Shown piece by piece: positions 1-12,961 of a stretch of 64,000 bases of DNA (the first letter of the stretch is position 1; each line of letters starts with the position of its first letter). The notes beneath the pieces were generated by a model. That model saw only the letters and a program-made list of their open reading frames with translations. It had not been told where the DNA came from and did not search any database. The stretch spans positions 62,001 through 126,000 of the forward strand of contig JAODUO010000417.1 in NCBI GenBank assembly GCA_025642075.2. The letters are read 5' to 3'. The translations under genes were made by a program, and so were the position numbers. Origin of the DNA: Ridgeia piscesae (lineage: Eukaryota; Annelida; Polychaeta; Sabellida; Siboglinidae).

Positions 1-367
1 TATGGAACTAAGCAGTGAATAGCATGACTTTGGAACAGTGACAGTCACAGTGCCCTGGCTTTGCAAGCTACGGACACCGTGCCCATGGGCCGGCGAACTG
101 TCACTGACTACACAGTCAACATGCAGCATTCGCACAGATGTTCTTCCAGATAGGTTAGTAATTACGAATTGCTTAGCTATAATCACGTATATATATTTAG
201 GCGTATGAGTATACGTCATTGATATTCCTGTTGTTTTTATTAAATTTATGTTATTGTTTACCTTCAACCTTAGCGCTGATTCAGCCAATGCCATGGTACG
301 ACAAAATACCAAGTCCAAGGTATGGCTATGCTACGAGTATGACTACGCCAGGCATAGGCTATGGCCT

Positions 368-448
368 ATGATGCGTGGATGAATAATCATTGTAAATAAA
401 TCGAGAGCACTTTGATTTATTTACAATGATTATTCATCAACGCATCAT
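368..448. repeat. Near-perfect 35-bp-arm hairpin
   Basis: Left arm 368-402 and right arm 414-448 are reverse complements at 34 of 35 positions, with an 11-base loop at 403-413. It lies immediately 5' of the LINE 3' fragment. It may be a foldback made at a truncated LINE insertion (twin-priming or snap-back) or the relic of a small foldback element; I recognise no family. Confidence 0.9.
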
Positions 449-456
449 GACCTTGT

Positions 457-1345
457 AAAGACCGCTAACACCGAACACCTCCACGTTAAAAGGATAAAAG
501 AAATGGCATGCGAAGTATTCAAACTTGTAAATAATATTGCTCCATGTTTTATTCAAAATCTCATCATGCTAAAATGTTCCCAGTATTCCATGCGAAAGGA
601 TAACACTGCAGTTGTCCCTAAGGCAAACACGTCTAAATATGGACTTAAATCATTTGTGCATGATGGGCCCGGATCTGGAACAGTCTGCCAAATGAAATGC
701 AAAAAATAGTAAACTACGGCGAGTTTCGCAGACTGATCCAGAATTGGGATTGCCCATCATGCAATTGTTCTATATGCTGGTAAACAGCTAACAGCTAACA
801 TGTTTGTCGCCATGCCAATATTATGAATATAGCTTTCATTGTATACATGCAATATGGATATGTGTAAAATATTGTAAAGCCTTAATTTATTCTATTTATT
901 TTTATGTTTTAAAGTATTTAAAAAACAATAAGTTTAGTCAAATAATCACAGAAATATGTTTTAATGTCTTAAATTATTTAAATTGGTTTTATATTTACAT
1001 ATCATACATTCTCTACATTTTAACTTATACTTATGCTAATGTCTTAAATTATATATTATTTTACTCTATTTTAACAAATATACTTTGCATGTTTTATGTA
1101 CCATTTTCAATCGCTATGATTGCCCAAAGTGAAAAAAAAAATTATACATGCATGTATTATTTACTTTGTACTCATTACACGTATTTTATGTTTTATTGCT
1201 GTCATTTTAAATACTCTGTATGCTTTTTATGTTTTATGTCTCGTTGCTTTACACTTGTTTGTCAGAAAATAGGTCAGATGAGCTAATGTTATCAAATTCA
1301 CATGTAAACCGATGTTAAATAAAGCCTCTTGTATCTTGTATACTT
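457..1345 (+). mobile_element. 3' end of a CR1/L2-like LINE (reverse transcriptase tail plus 3'UTR)
   Basis: The reading frame up to about 675 gives the typical C-terminal end of CR1/L2-type reverse transcriptase proteins (VFKLVNNIAP, then VPKANTSKYGLKSF). After a frame break near 672 the next frame continues with WNSLPNEMQ and ends LIQNWDCPSCNCSIC before a stop at 781-783. This WNSLP...EF+RLI...C.C..C ending is characteristic of the family. The AT-rich stretch to about 1345 fits the 3'UTR and ends in a short TTGTATC-type repeat with AATAAA at about 1318. The copy is severely 5'-truncated and frameshifted, so it is dead. A 160-codon open frame inside the 3'UTR (804-1286) is low-complexity and not a gene. 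Confidence 0.75.
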
Positions 1346-2359
1346 AGATGATTACAACATGTCAGTGATTGATTATAATACTGTAACTATGTAATGCTTA
1401 TGTCACATATGGTATGTAGCAGGTTAATATTCTAAGGCTAAGATTAACTAGGCTTAATTAGCCTAATAGTAGCTATAGGTATATAATGTAAATGCATTAT
1501 AAGTGATCCGTAACAGTAAACTGTTGTACTTAGGCCTTCGTTATATTTATTCATAATGACAATATTATAGTTATAATAATAATTTAATATATTAAGCAAT
1601 GATGATAATGTGATCGTTCATAAAATTGAATTTTTTCAAGTACATTAAAATTCACGTGTCACATTTTCAGAACTTCAGGTATCATCACCATAGGGCATGC
1701 GGAAAAGCTCATCACCTCAGGTAAATGAGTGTTGTAATATACATTAACTCTCTCAACAAACCTTTTATAAAAATTGTACAGATGTATATCATTTGTGAAT
1801 ACAAGGGGCCTCGGGCCCTGTGGATGTGCCTCCTGCATTGTAGGAATTTGGTATGCCTGCAAACTTTTTATAATAGGTCAATGCTAATGTGCCTCAATAT
1901 TGTTTGAAATATGACCCAGTTTAAGTGATAATAATAAGTTGTGGCATTTTCCGATATCACCACTCCAGATGAGACAGTGGAAGCTGAAGCTATGCGGTAT
2001 CAATAAAAATGTACACTACACAATTTGGTTCAAAGGCCAGTAGAGGTTTTTGTGCCCTCAAGACGATTTCTGAATCTGACCCTCTATGTGATATTTTATT
2101 TGTCTGTATTAATGGGTGGGTGTACTTGTTACATTGTATATAAGTAAAGACATCATAAAGTAAAACCTTTTTACCAAAACTATTTCATGAAATTGACTAA
2201 AAAATAATGGCAAGCACAATATAAGTATAACTACAGGTACAATCACTGCACTTGATATAATGTATTTATTTCATCAGATAACAAGCAAAGCAGCAATAAA
2301 AAAATTAAAACATGTTAGGTAAATGTAAAAAAGAGTTACTTTTATAAATATTCGTATCA
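1346..2359. other. No gene recognised
   Basis: AT-rich sequence without a convincing coding frame or RNA gene. Short open frames on both strands around 1659-1907 overlap each other and have no protein-like character. Confidence 0.5.
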
Positions 2360-4310
2360 GCATCCAGCAGAGATGGAGTAATCGTACTCGTGTACTCGTA
2401 CGAGTACTTTTTGAGTACGAAGCAAAGTAATCGTACTCGTACTCGAGTACATTACCAAAGTAATTGTACTCACGATTACTTCTCACGATTAATATTTTTC
2501 ATATGAACAGTTGCAAGCAAATATATTAGAGAGATAAAAATGGCAATATTAGAAGTAATCTAATAAATGTAATAATAATCGAGGTATTCAAAATATTCAG
2601 TCAGATTTCCCTAATTAATACCTTCTCTTCCCAGAGAAGCCACATCACATACAAGTTATATTGTGACAGTCCCTAGGAAGCACTGCAGGAGAAGAGGAGA
2701 TAAGCATCCCCTAACATCTTGCTTTGTAATTTTAGAAGCCAGGCCACAGCCCCAACTGCCTTGTTTGCTCTGTCAGTATGGTGTGAATGACTGGTCATAT
2801 TTCCAACATCCAGAAGCCTGACTGGGTCTGGGCGGTTAGCTGCTAAATCCCTGTCTATTATGTTCAATTTAGTGCAAACTGTAAACCTGTCTAAATCCAC
2901 AACTATTGTGTGTTTGTCCCATCCAGACATGGGGTTAAATACTTTGAAATGTAACTAAATACAAATATTCTTGAGGGATTAAAATACAATTACAAATACT
3001 TTTTAAATATAAATGTATTTAAATATGAATACATTGAAATGTATTTCAAATACTTTTTTTTTAATTCTTCTCATTTTGTATTACTATGTAGGTAAAAGAA
3101 AAGCAACACATACATTGAGACATCTAGTTTATAGGCACAATTAGTGTTTTGCTCATATGATGACAGGCAGACCAGTGATAGGGAGTATTGTTATTGCTAA
3201 CTGCATCACAATGACAACTGACTGAAAGAGGTAAAGGCCAAAATATATTGTTTGTATGTTAAGCCAGGAGGTCCATAATAAAATGCCTATGTTGCCCTCA
3301 CAAGAGACACTGGTAATCATTGCTAGGATGTTGTGAGGAAGGCTCAACTTCAAAGTGAGCCAGGAAACCAGAATAGCCTGATGCCAGATTGCAGCCTGAC
3401 TAAAGAACAAAAGGGGATATTGACCTATGGTCACTTAGGTGCTAATCCATCCTCTGGCTCTGAGCAAACAAACGTTGTGGTCACTGCAAGGCCAGGGGGA
3501 AGCCTGTTGTTAAGTGTCTTCATCAGTAATTAGCACTGTTGGGTGAAGTTGCAGTGCATTAAGGTAATCAGTTTGGCAGGCATTACAGGTGACAGTGAAA
3601 AAGAAATGTTGATTCTGACAATGTATTTGAAAAAATATTTGAAAAAGTCAAATACTTTAGGAAAGTATTTAAATACAAATACTTTTAATTCCTAAACATC
3701 AAATACAAATACTTAAAAAGTATTTAAATACAAATACTTTTAATTCCTAAACATCAAATACAAATACTTAAAAAGTATTTAAATACTTTCAAATACAAAT
3801 GTATTTGACCCCCATCTGATATACTACATATTTGAATTGGATACTCTTGAATATGCACCCCTGGTTTTGAAGTGTTGTTATTGTAATGTATTTGATCATG
3901 TGTATTTGAAATTCTTAAATGCCTCCTATTTGTATTTGATTCAGAAACCATAAATTAAATTATTAATCCAGCATTACATGATTCATCGAATACCTGAGAA
4001 AGTCGTCTAATTAATAATAATAACACCTGGATAGTGGATAGCAGTAATTAGTTAGAACATTAGTGACACAACAACAGAACAAGAATGACACCTAGGGATT
4101 CCATGAAAGTCGCCTTTCTGTTAGGAACAGGATATTCATTAATGTAATCATGAAAGTAATCATGAAAGTAATCATGATTACATTCTAATGTAATCGTACT
4201 CGTACTCGAGTACATTTGTTTTCTTCGTACTCGTACTCGTACATGTTCAAAGTAATCGTACTCGTACTCGAGTACATTTGTATTGTACTCACTCCATCTC
4301 TGGCATCCAG
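2360..4310. mobile_element. hAT-type DNA transposon with 8-bp target-site duplication
   Basis: The element runs 2368-4302 and is flanked by the identical 8-mer GCATCCAG at 2360-2367 and 4303-4310. Its ends begin with CAGAGATGGAGT on both strands (12-bp perfect terminal inverted repeat). Subterminal stretches are full of GTACTCG/CGAGTAC motifs in both orientations, a known trait of hAT ends, whose transposases bind repeated subterminal motifs. An 8-bp duplication plus a CAG-type terminus is diagnostic of the hAT superfamily. No intact transposase is visible in the 1.9-kb body, so this is non-autonomous or decayed. Confidence 0.88.
2924..3818. mobile_element. Possible second hAT-like element nested in the first
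   Basis: Left end at 2924 starts CAGACATGGGGTTAAATAC and the right end at 3818, read on the other strand, starts CAGATGGGGGTCAAATAC. Both ends carry dense AAATACTTT/AAATACAAATAC subterminal motifs (2940-3060 and 3640-3805, including a duplicated 55-base block at 3676-3770). This repeats the architecture of the outer element with a different motif, but I find no matching 8-bp flanks, so one end may be truncated or the boundaries misplaced. Confidence 0.5.
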
Positions 4311-6999
4311 CACATGGTATATCAAATACTAATTAGTTCAAAAACATGAATCCCATTCATTAGTCTTTCAAATTATGCCTTTCACAGAGAATACATTACC
4401 TTTAGTAAACATGTGCTTAGTGATACATGTCATACATGTCATGGGAAAATTGTTCAATATTATAAAAGAATTGTCATACTAAAACATATTTCTGGAAATA
4501 TACTTTTGCTCCCTGGCACTGTGCTAAATATAAGTAAAGGGAGTCTGCTGTGCTTTGCTCAGTTTATGGAGTGTGAGATAGCAAGAAGAACCGAAACAAA
4601 ATTGGGTGGAAAATGGCAATGCCTTTAATTACACAAATAAAGAGATACGACATGGTAAAAAAAAATAAGAGCATTGCCGTTGGCCTAGATAAATAAAGCA
4701 AATCCCCTAAAAACATAAATGTCATGTATGTCAATGGGATTGCACAAGAAATTATCTAAGCAACTAGCTATCTAAGCAAAATAAATGTGGGGGCTAGAAA
4801 CCACCCAACACCCCCACACAAAGCACATACATACTATGTACATATAATAACATTATGTACAGCACTTTGACCATGTTGAATATTGTGCTTTAGAAATAAT
4901 AAATATATTACATAAAGTAACTAGATTATGTTTTATTTATTTAAAAAAATCAGTATATATAATTTTTTTAAATATTTAATGCTATGTATCTTTACATCTA
5001 AAAAGTGACTAAACTAGTCAGGGTCCTTGTCATGTGGCTGAGAGTTACATGTGCAATTGCGATATGTTTACTCAATTCTATGAAGAGTACTGGCTAGAGA
5101 TATTGGTGAATACTTTTTTTTGTACAATTAGTATTTTCACATATTAATTTTTCAGTGTGGCGGAATGTTTCCCACATTAGTAGAAATGTTCAATATAACA
5201 GGTCTGAGTAATGTGTATATATAACATGTGGGCATGCAAATTTTATAATATGAATAAAACAATTATATTACCATGGTATTGACTTTGGCTAAGTGTGTCG
5301 TCACATATAAAATATCATACATGTCATGTTAATTATCACTTTGTTTCTTGTATAGGCAGATGCGGATGTACAGTATAATGCCAGGAAGCTGGTATGCAGT
5401 ATCATCAAAGAGAGTGAACTCACACAATGTCATCGATATCCAAGCTGATGTAGTTCACTAATATCCAAGCTGATGTAGTTCACTAAAGAATGTCGAGAGA
5501 GGTTGACCAAAGGCTTATGCCATGTTTGACAGACCATCCACCGTTCCATCACCAACTGCAAAACTAGTCAGGCTTCACCATATTCGTATGTCAAGCACTT
5601 TGCATTGGTCTCTAGTCAGTCACGGTATCTGACCGGCATGGAAGCCAGTGTACACACCACCTGTACTGTGGAGTCTGTCATGATGCAACACACAGTACAA
5701 CTGGGATCACTTCACTTGGTCGACATTCAAATACTTGACATTTAATATGCAGCATATTGCACAGCTCATTGTTGTATAATCTTGTCCACAAATACAACTG
5801 TCCTGTATAGCATATTAACTTGTTGAACTAGTGGTAGTAAGCATAGTTCAGTTTCTTGTTGACCTATAAAGAACAGCATGTATTCAATTTCAGTAAACAA
5901 AAAACATGCATCATGGTAGTGGAGTTGGAAGTAAATAATAATGCCATGTAATAACTATTACATGGTGTACACATATTCATTTTTGACATTTTATGTCAAA
6001 CATGAATATGTGAGGTTGTCTGGTCAAAGCAAATGTTGGAAATGACAAAATAAGGTTATTGTGATGCCAACAGCACATTCCCTCAGAAAATATTCAAGCA
6101 TTCATAATATGTATGTCTACCTTCTTCAACACTGTATTATTGATTTTTTTAGTCATCGCTGCAGTATTTCCCCTGCTATATGATGAGTGAGGTGGACCAT
6201 CTCAGTGTTTTTCTAAGCCAATTTGCTCAACATATGCCTCATAGGTATTTCTTACTATAAACATGTTTACACTTGTAGCTGTGCATTTGTTTCCTCTCTA
6301 TTTCCCAGGGAATAAGTTAAAACATCCTTCAGAATGCACCATTTTGAAGGTAATTTTTAAAATTGATCTACGTAGCCATGCCCCCCCCCCCGACTCACAT
6401 AGTGTATGTGCATTAATATCTGTGTTGACACACTGGGTATAATATGCATTATACAAGACTAACAAGAACAAAGGTCATTCTAGTTTTCTATGTTCAAGAT
6501 AATATGTGAATGAAAAAAATGTGTATTTAAATGGACATATTACAATATTTTTTATAATTTATACGTTGTTGATTGTTAAAATGTTTAAATTACCTGGATT
6601 GATCAGATGTGAGACTCCCACAGACTGCGTATCCTCCCGGCATTTGCCATACCCATGTGACTGCCTTAATCTTAGCCCTTCCTCTGCCTTGTCTCACTTT
6701 TGCATTGTAGTGTGGCCAATATTATAATTCAAATATATTATTCATTCATATAATGCTGTGATGAAAATGTTGATAAATATTTGAAAACAGCTGGCATGTG
6801 TGAGTTGAAAGGTACCAAGTACATAGACTAAAGCCAGGCATCATTGACTACAATGGAAACAAGTGCAAGAATGTTATATGTAATGCTTGCATGATATAAT
6901 AGTGTACACCTATTGTATTAACATTTTAATCAATCATCGCTGTCATAAAAATATAAATTATTTTGCATCAAATGTAATGGAAATAACAACATTCAGTAA
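4311..6999. other. No gene recognised; scattered repeat relics
   Basis: AT-rich sequence. At 4852-4915 there is a short tail (GCACTTTGA...AATAATAAATAT) that resembles the one at 60318-60379 and looks like an old LINE/SINE 3' end. A 25-bp tandem duplication sits at 5436-5485. A frame after a possible acceptor at about 5357 (ADADVQYNARKLVCSIIK, stopping in the duplication) could be an exon relic, but I cannot identify it. Confidence 0.45.
5436..5485. repeat. 25-bp tandem duplication
   Basis: Two identical adjacent copies of a 25-base unit beginning ATATCCAAGCTG (5436-5460 and 5461-5485). The perfect identity points to a recent slippage or duplication event. Confidence 0.95.
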
Positions 7000-9900
7000 T
7001 AGTACTGAAATGTGAGTCGCAAAACACTGTTTTAATAATTGTGAGATTAATGTAATTTTCCGGATAACGGATGCTCCCCCTAAAAATACGTCTTGCCCGA
7101 TCAACAAGAGCCTACTACCAGTCCCCCATGTCAATTTTATTTATCATTTCGTCCCTCCCGTCATCTATTCTCTATGGATATGTACTTTCGCAATTACTAA
7201 GTTTATTAACAAGATCCTGCGTAATCAAATACAATACCGGTACATATCAACACAGGTTGTGTCTGGCTGAGTGATGCCGAGCGATATTGATGGCGACTGT
7301 CAACTCAAACTGGCTTGCCTTGTCAGCGACACTGATAATCTTACAAGTTAGAGAATCCGCGTCGAGTAGACGTTCACAAGAGTGGATTAGCCCCCGACTA
7401 CTCGCTCTTGTTGCTAACTGCGTTAATGCAGTTAATGCGTACCGTCATAGAAGAATCACTTTGCCTTTGCTTTGGAATCTTAGTCATGACGCGCAAAATC
7501 ACGTGCGATTTGTTATTGTGCCGCAGTAGGTCGATCACGTGACCCAAAAAGCAAAGGACGTCGGCAGCTGCTGATTGTTTCGCCAGTTATACCCGGTGTA
7601 ACGAATATTCGCGTTTTACGATAAAAAAATGACAAGTACGCATTTAAAAAATTAACTGACTGTGCATACTAGTTAAACTATTAACACATTACGCATCTGG
7701 TCATAAAAGAACCGGTTTGGCGATTAGGAAACGAGTGGAGGGAGCAGCTTTAAAGGAAAAATAAACGAAGCTTAGCTAATATCCGTTTTCCTTATTATAA
7801 GGTTGCACCGCGTTTGGGTCGCATGCTTGGGGGGCCATCCTCACGGTGTGTATGAAGTGATGAGAATGTGTCTAGTAGATGCGATCGCCACAATCAGTAT
7901 TATACCCCTGATTCAGGGTGAAATAAGAAACACTCATTCCAAGGCTCGACTTCGAATTTATTAATAGTGAATAGAGTTCGACACGACTAGGTAGACAAGA
8001 TATTGGGTTGGCAATATATTTTAAAGTATAACATCAAGGCTTTGAGTATCCTACTATACTTCTGGACCCCTACAAAACCTATAACATTTTACATGTTTTA
8101 AGTTCGCCGTATAATTTAGAATTCGTTGAGAAACATATGAGCATCAGTCTCATATTAGTAAAGTAATGTATGCGCCAAAATGGTAGACCGCAATCATCTT
8201 ACGCATTCGATCTCCCCTCTCTGCTAAAAATTCTCCCATTTTAATCTCCACAATCTATCCTAGATCACTCTGATTCCCTCACATCCGTAGCTAACAGCAC
8301 ATGCGTAACCCTGACCGCTGCAACATATAGTCTACGTTTCTATTGTCCTTCAAGGTGGCTCGGACCTGAACCCCACCCAACACCTTGGCCATTACTCACA
8401 CACAATGCTTGGCCGGTCGTCGATCACTATCCCTCGTTCTTCGTATAAATAATTCTGTCTCCCTATCTATGTGAACTATGCTGTCTGAGTAAACGTGTTT
8501 CTACATGTCTGGCAGCCAGTACACTGTGATTATATAATTATATAATTAAATATTAAAATCTAAGCGGTGGTTCTTTACAATATATACACAAAGTTATATA
8601 TAACATTTGACACCATCTAAAAATACATCTGTAGTATAAATTCGATTGTAAATCTCTATTATAGCCATTTTCGCAGTGATCACGTGATATCGTGACTTCA
8701 TTGTTGACAAAGCCGGCATTACATATGTAGTTTTCCATGCATGACGTTTTCAATGTGTTACACATTGTTTGGATGCAATTAAAAAACATATTGCATAACA
8801 TGTGCTAGGCAAACACCAAAATCAAGTTTATTTACACATATTTGGGTTAAGAACCGAAGTCTTTTATGTGAGACATTTTGTAAAATAGAGAATAGAGAAA
8901 CATTAAAATATCGATGTTTTATTTACACTTAAATTACATTATGTATTAATGGCACGTTTGCTTCTCTTAAAATATAACGTTCAGTTTCGAGTTCTATCCG
9001 CGTTTCGGCGTACGTTGTACGACGTCTTGACGGATATTCAACAAGTAATCGACGTCGTACCAACGTCGTGTGCCCGCTGGGACATTACGTTAGTAGTAAC
9101 GTAAGTGCAAATGGTGTTGTGGTTGGCGCGGCGCGGTGGAAGTGGAAGGTGTGACGTCATAACTAATTCAAAGGTCACGCAGCGCCCTAGCAGATAGGTG
9201 ATGAACAAGTGGTGCCCCTTGCGGATAGGTCGTGAACTAGTACGGTCAAAATTAGTGTCCTATTTTTCAAGTAGGTCAAAAGGGTCAAAGATCATGCAGC
9301 GCCCGTAGTGGATAGGTGGTGAACAAGTGGAAGTCCTCTGCGGATATGCCACGAAGTAATAGGGCGTGCAAGTCTCGCGCGCGAAAACGAGGCTGGGGGC
9401 AGTTGGGGCAGGAGGTCCATATACTCCATGCTAACATATAGGGCTTTGTTTTGTTTTGGTCGTAATTGTTCCGAAATAGCGTATTTCTGTTATATTGTCC
9501 GAAGGATTATTACAACTAGAAACAATTGAACACTTTGCCGGTGACAATGATCACGGAAATCATGAATTTTAATCGATTATTATGGTGGTTGCCATGGCAA
9601 TAGCGGTAAGTATTTGTGTTTGGCGATCTTGACTAATAATGAACAGTGTCAGTTTTTGCGCAGTACAACCTGTTTGGGCCAAACGTATACATGTGTTATG
9701 ATTATGTGAATTTAGACAACTTGTCAGATATAAGTGCTTATCGAAACCACAACGTAGAGCAATGTAAAACGCAAATTCCGTAAAAGACACATACGGTCTA
9801 ACATATCGTGTCTATTATCTGTATAACGTAAATCGCTACGTGTCTATGATAGTGTGATAAACTCAATATTAAATCGGACATTTAAGATAAGAAACGTATA

Positions 9901-10649
9901 ACACAAGATATTTATGAACTGATTTTCCTAGTATTCACCAGTCGGAAGCTACAACTATCATTCATCGTTAGAATATTATTCTTGTGTCCTGTTACCAATT
10001 AGTCTCGCTTAGTCCCCAATAAGCACCAGTCGCGCGGAGTCACGCCATGTATCGTGACCCACTTGCAGGCCCTATACCCCCAAAAATGCGTGTCTTATTT
10101 TTAAACTAGGCCTAAAATAATCGAAAGGTCAAGAGGCGCCCCTGGAGGAGGTGTCATCAACTACACAATTGGATATAGATCAAACTTCAAGGCCAAAAGT
10201 AAACGTTAAGGTCAAATGTCATTATTACGTTCGGTACCTAGGCCACTTAGGTCACCTACACACCACTGCGCATGCGCAATGTTATAATTTGTATCTCTAC
10301 CGAGAATAGATCTTAGACAAACCTTATGGGATACATGTATCAAGATAAACAAAGGTTCTGTGCCCATGTTTGGGACGTAGACCACTATGGTTTCTTTCCC
10401 ACGTATGGTTAGCCCTCTTACCCTCTGATCCTAACCAGAGCCAAAACGTCACTATGCAGCATTAAGACAGTGGACAATTGCACTCCGTCACCTCTAGATT
10501 TGTTCAGGCAACTTGATACAAACTTATAATAAACAGGTGCGCTGATGCAAAAAATACCAGCTGATGCAAAAAATACCATTCTTGCAACACTGCATCAAAG
10601 TCTCGCAATAATTAGGGTATTGCGAAAACATTCTTTCTCTTTTTTACTG
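7000..10649. other. No gene recognised; GC-variable intergenic DNA with repeat fragments
   Basis: 7270-7620 is relatively CpG-rich but has no supported exon. About 8990-9110 contains self-complementary CGTACGTTGTACGACGTC-like sequence ending TGCCCGCTGGGAC, resembling a MITE end. 9175-9360 holds two diverged copies, about 118 bp apart, of a block with GCAGCGCCC..GATAGGTG.TGAACAAGTGG. No tRNA or rRNA was seen. Confidence 0.4.
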
Positions 10650-10792
10650 ACTTGTGATTGGTTGGTAGATGATTTACTACTACGTGCGCGCTTTCTTTTC
10701 ATTTTCGGCACGCTCACGTGAGTGAAGTCGCCACCACAAACGCATATAAGACTGCAGTTTGTCGAGGTTGTCATTAGTTTTACGACATCGGT
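10650..10792 (+). promoter_or_regulatory. Candidate RNA polymerase II promoter
   Basis: An ATTGG (inverted CCAAT) box in TGTGATTGGTTGG lies at about 10652-10664, a CACGTGAG block at about 10713, and a TATA-like CATATAAG at 10742-10749, about 45 bases before the ATG at 10793. Spacing and order fit an animal core promoter for the following small gene. No experimental support is available. Confidence 0.45.
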
Positions 10793-11500
10793 ATGGCTAA
10801 CGTCATGTTAAAGACACCGTATTATTACAACCCCGTTGGTATGCAAGACTTAAGCGACGATGCCGAGCCAACCAGTCATCGATTCATTGGAGCAAGACGC
10901 CACCGTGGACGTCGTCGTGGATGGCGAGTGGCGGCGACACGGTCGTTGTGAGAAGTCACGTTATTGAGAAGATACGCCGTGATGTTTCCTTCTACGTCGG
11001 GCGTGCTTACTTTAAGTCTAAGAAGCGCATGATTGTTGAAAACCATGGCAATCTCCGGTTCGAAAGATACACATGCATGAACTATAACACTTACTTCCTC
11101 GACAGAATATGTTTTGTTGGGTCGGCCATTGATCGTCCTATATTTTTGACCTTATGCTACCAGTGTGTGACCGGTCTGTTAGACGTCACTGCTAAATACT
11201 TTTCTGTTATGGATAAAACCGTACAGACTTACAAACTGAAATTTGTTGCAGTGGCGTAGCCAGAGGGGGGCAGGGGGGCCATGGCGCCACCAATCCCAGA
11301 AAAAGTTGCCGTCGGCAATATCAAACTGTTTGTTGCTCATTCCAAGTGATCAGCGCAGTAACACATGGCCGCCGCCCTTGCGGCTGACATAAATCGACGG
11401 TTGCGAGATAGCCACCCTAGTCAGTGGCAACACAATTGTCTCTTGCCTGACGACATTTTAATTGACATGCACTTTAAAAAGGCTGTAGAGAGTTAATTCC
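10793..11500 (+). pseudogene. Unrecognised gene family, copy 1 (decayed, transposon-interrupted)
   Basis: I do not recognise this protein. A first frame from ATG 10793 starts MANVMLKTPYYYNPVGMQDL, becomes arginine-rich (RRHRGRRRGWR) and stops at 10951. An overlapping frame continues from 10921 (SGGDTVVVRSHVIEKIRRDV, then KSKKRMIVENHGNLRFERY) to about 11246, where it runs into a transposon-like end (CAGTGGCGTAGCC). Coding-like sequence resumes after about 11365 (MAAALAADINRRLRDSHPSQ, then LLPDDILIDMHFKKAVES) before a stop near 11495. DNA of all three parts matches, in the same order, the minus-strand copy at 16181-20216, which shows they belong to one ancestral gene. Relative to that copy the middle section has been deleted or replaced, and most cysteines of its zinc-ribbon-like motif are lost. 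A remaining functional short product cannot be excluded. Confidence 0.55.
11247..11335 (+). mobile_element. DNA-transposon end fragment (CAGTGGCGTAGCC type)
   Basis: CAGTGGCGTAGCCAG followed by GGGGGCAGGGGGGCCATGG is a terminal sequence found on many hAT-family elements in animals. The GGGGGCAGGGG.G.CATGGC..CC.AATCCC part recurs at about 35339-35375. No opposite end was found, so this is a fragment sitting at the break of the copy-1 gene. Confidence 0.55.
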
Positions 11501-11552
11501 ACTGCAGTCGCTAGAGACTGGTTAACCGTTTTATTCTAGGCAGATCCTACAC

Positions 11553-11750
<198 letters not shown>

Positions 11751-11799
11751 TCACATTATAAGTATCGTCCACCCTGGTTCCATTGGTCATTTGGTTAAA

Positions 11800-12640
11800 G
11801 TCATAATTTTGAATATTCTAGCGTTTCACCGCGATAACTTTGTCACTTTGTCGTATTTTACTAAGTCATTGTCGTACTTTCGTAACTTTCTATGCGAAAA
11901 CTATGGCACTTTTGTTCATAAAACGACAAACGTGGTGGTTTATCGTATGTCATAGAACGTTATTCTAACCATAATATTTGTTATAAAATTTGTTGGGTTG
12001 TTATGTCACTACGTTATACGCTCGCGCCATTTAAAGGATAACTATAACACTACATTAAACGCTAGCGCCATCTACCAAATAAAACAACTACTAATTAGTG
12101 TTGGACACGCGATAACCTTGTCAAATTTTCATATTTTATTAAGTCAGTGTGTTAAGTTCGTAGCATTTCGTAAAGTTTTCACGTATTTAACTAAGTTAGT
12201 GTTGTAATTTATAGTAAAATCTGAACATGTTATCGTTTCGACGCGATAGCTTTGTCACTTTGTCGTATTTTACTAGGTCATCTTGGTACTTTCGTAACTT
12301 TCTACGCGAAAACTCAAAACGAAAAACTTGGTGATTTATCTTACGTCATAGAATATTTTTCTAACAAAATCTAAGAAAATGGTGGGAGTGACGTCACTAC
12401 TTTAAAAGCTGGCGCCCTCTTATTACTGAAGGCTATGTGAATGTGACGCCTTCCATCATGAAACGACAAACTTTATATTTATCATAGAACATTTGTCTAA
12501 CCATAATGTAAAAAAGTTGAGTTGTGACGTCACTACGCTAGACGCAATCGCCATCTAGCGGATAACTCAAACACTGTACTAGACGCTAGCGCCATCTAGC
12601 GAATAAAACAACCACCAATTACGGTTAGACACAAAATTCA
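11800..12640. repeat. Degenerate tandem array of long units
   Basis: Two sequence blocks alternate. Block X (GATAACTTTGTCACTTTGTCGTATTTTACTA type) occurs at about 11832, 12112 (more diverged) and 12243. Block Y (ACGTCATAGAA...GTGACGTCACTACG...GCGCCATCTA) occurs at about 11945, 12340 and 12483. The copies differ by substitutions and internal deletions. It is an old local amplification, not protein-coding in any consistent frame. Confidence 0.75.
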
Positions 12641-12961
12641 CTAACGATGGGCGTGGAGAATATTTCCACTCTTATGGATTGCCACCTCAACAAGTGAAAT
12701 TCGTGTATTTTCTACAGATCTACTGTGCGACTTGGAGTTTCAACGAGAGAACGCTTCAGAGCCCGCTGTCTAACGTGTGTTGACAATACTGCGGCGTGTA
12801 TTTGTTGCACCGATGTTGAGGCATACCAGCGAAAATGATTGTGAACGGTTTCGAGAATGACCTCGTCAAAAATGACTGCCGTGTATTTGACTTTGTTAAC
12901 AGTTGCATGGAATGTCTGCGTTGATGACATTGAGTTATATGCAATGTCCGCATTGCTTAAT

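Noticed and set aside
804..1286. 160-codon Tyr/Phe/Ile/Cys-rich frame
   Set aside because: Falls in the AT-rich 3'UTR of a LINE, with low-complexity composition and no domain.
10921..11259. Using this frame as the missing first exon of the receptor-like gene
   Set aside because: It has no signal peptide and no S1-like strand, and its homology to the minus-strand copy shows it belongs to another gene.
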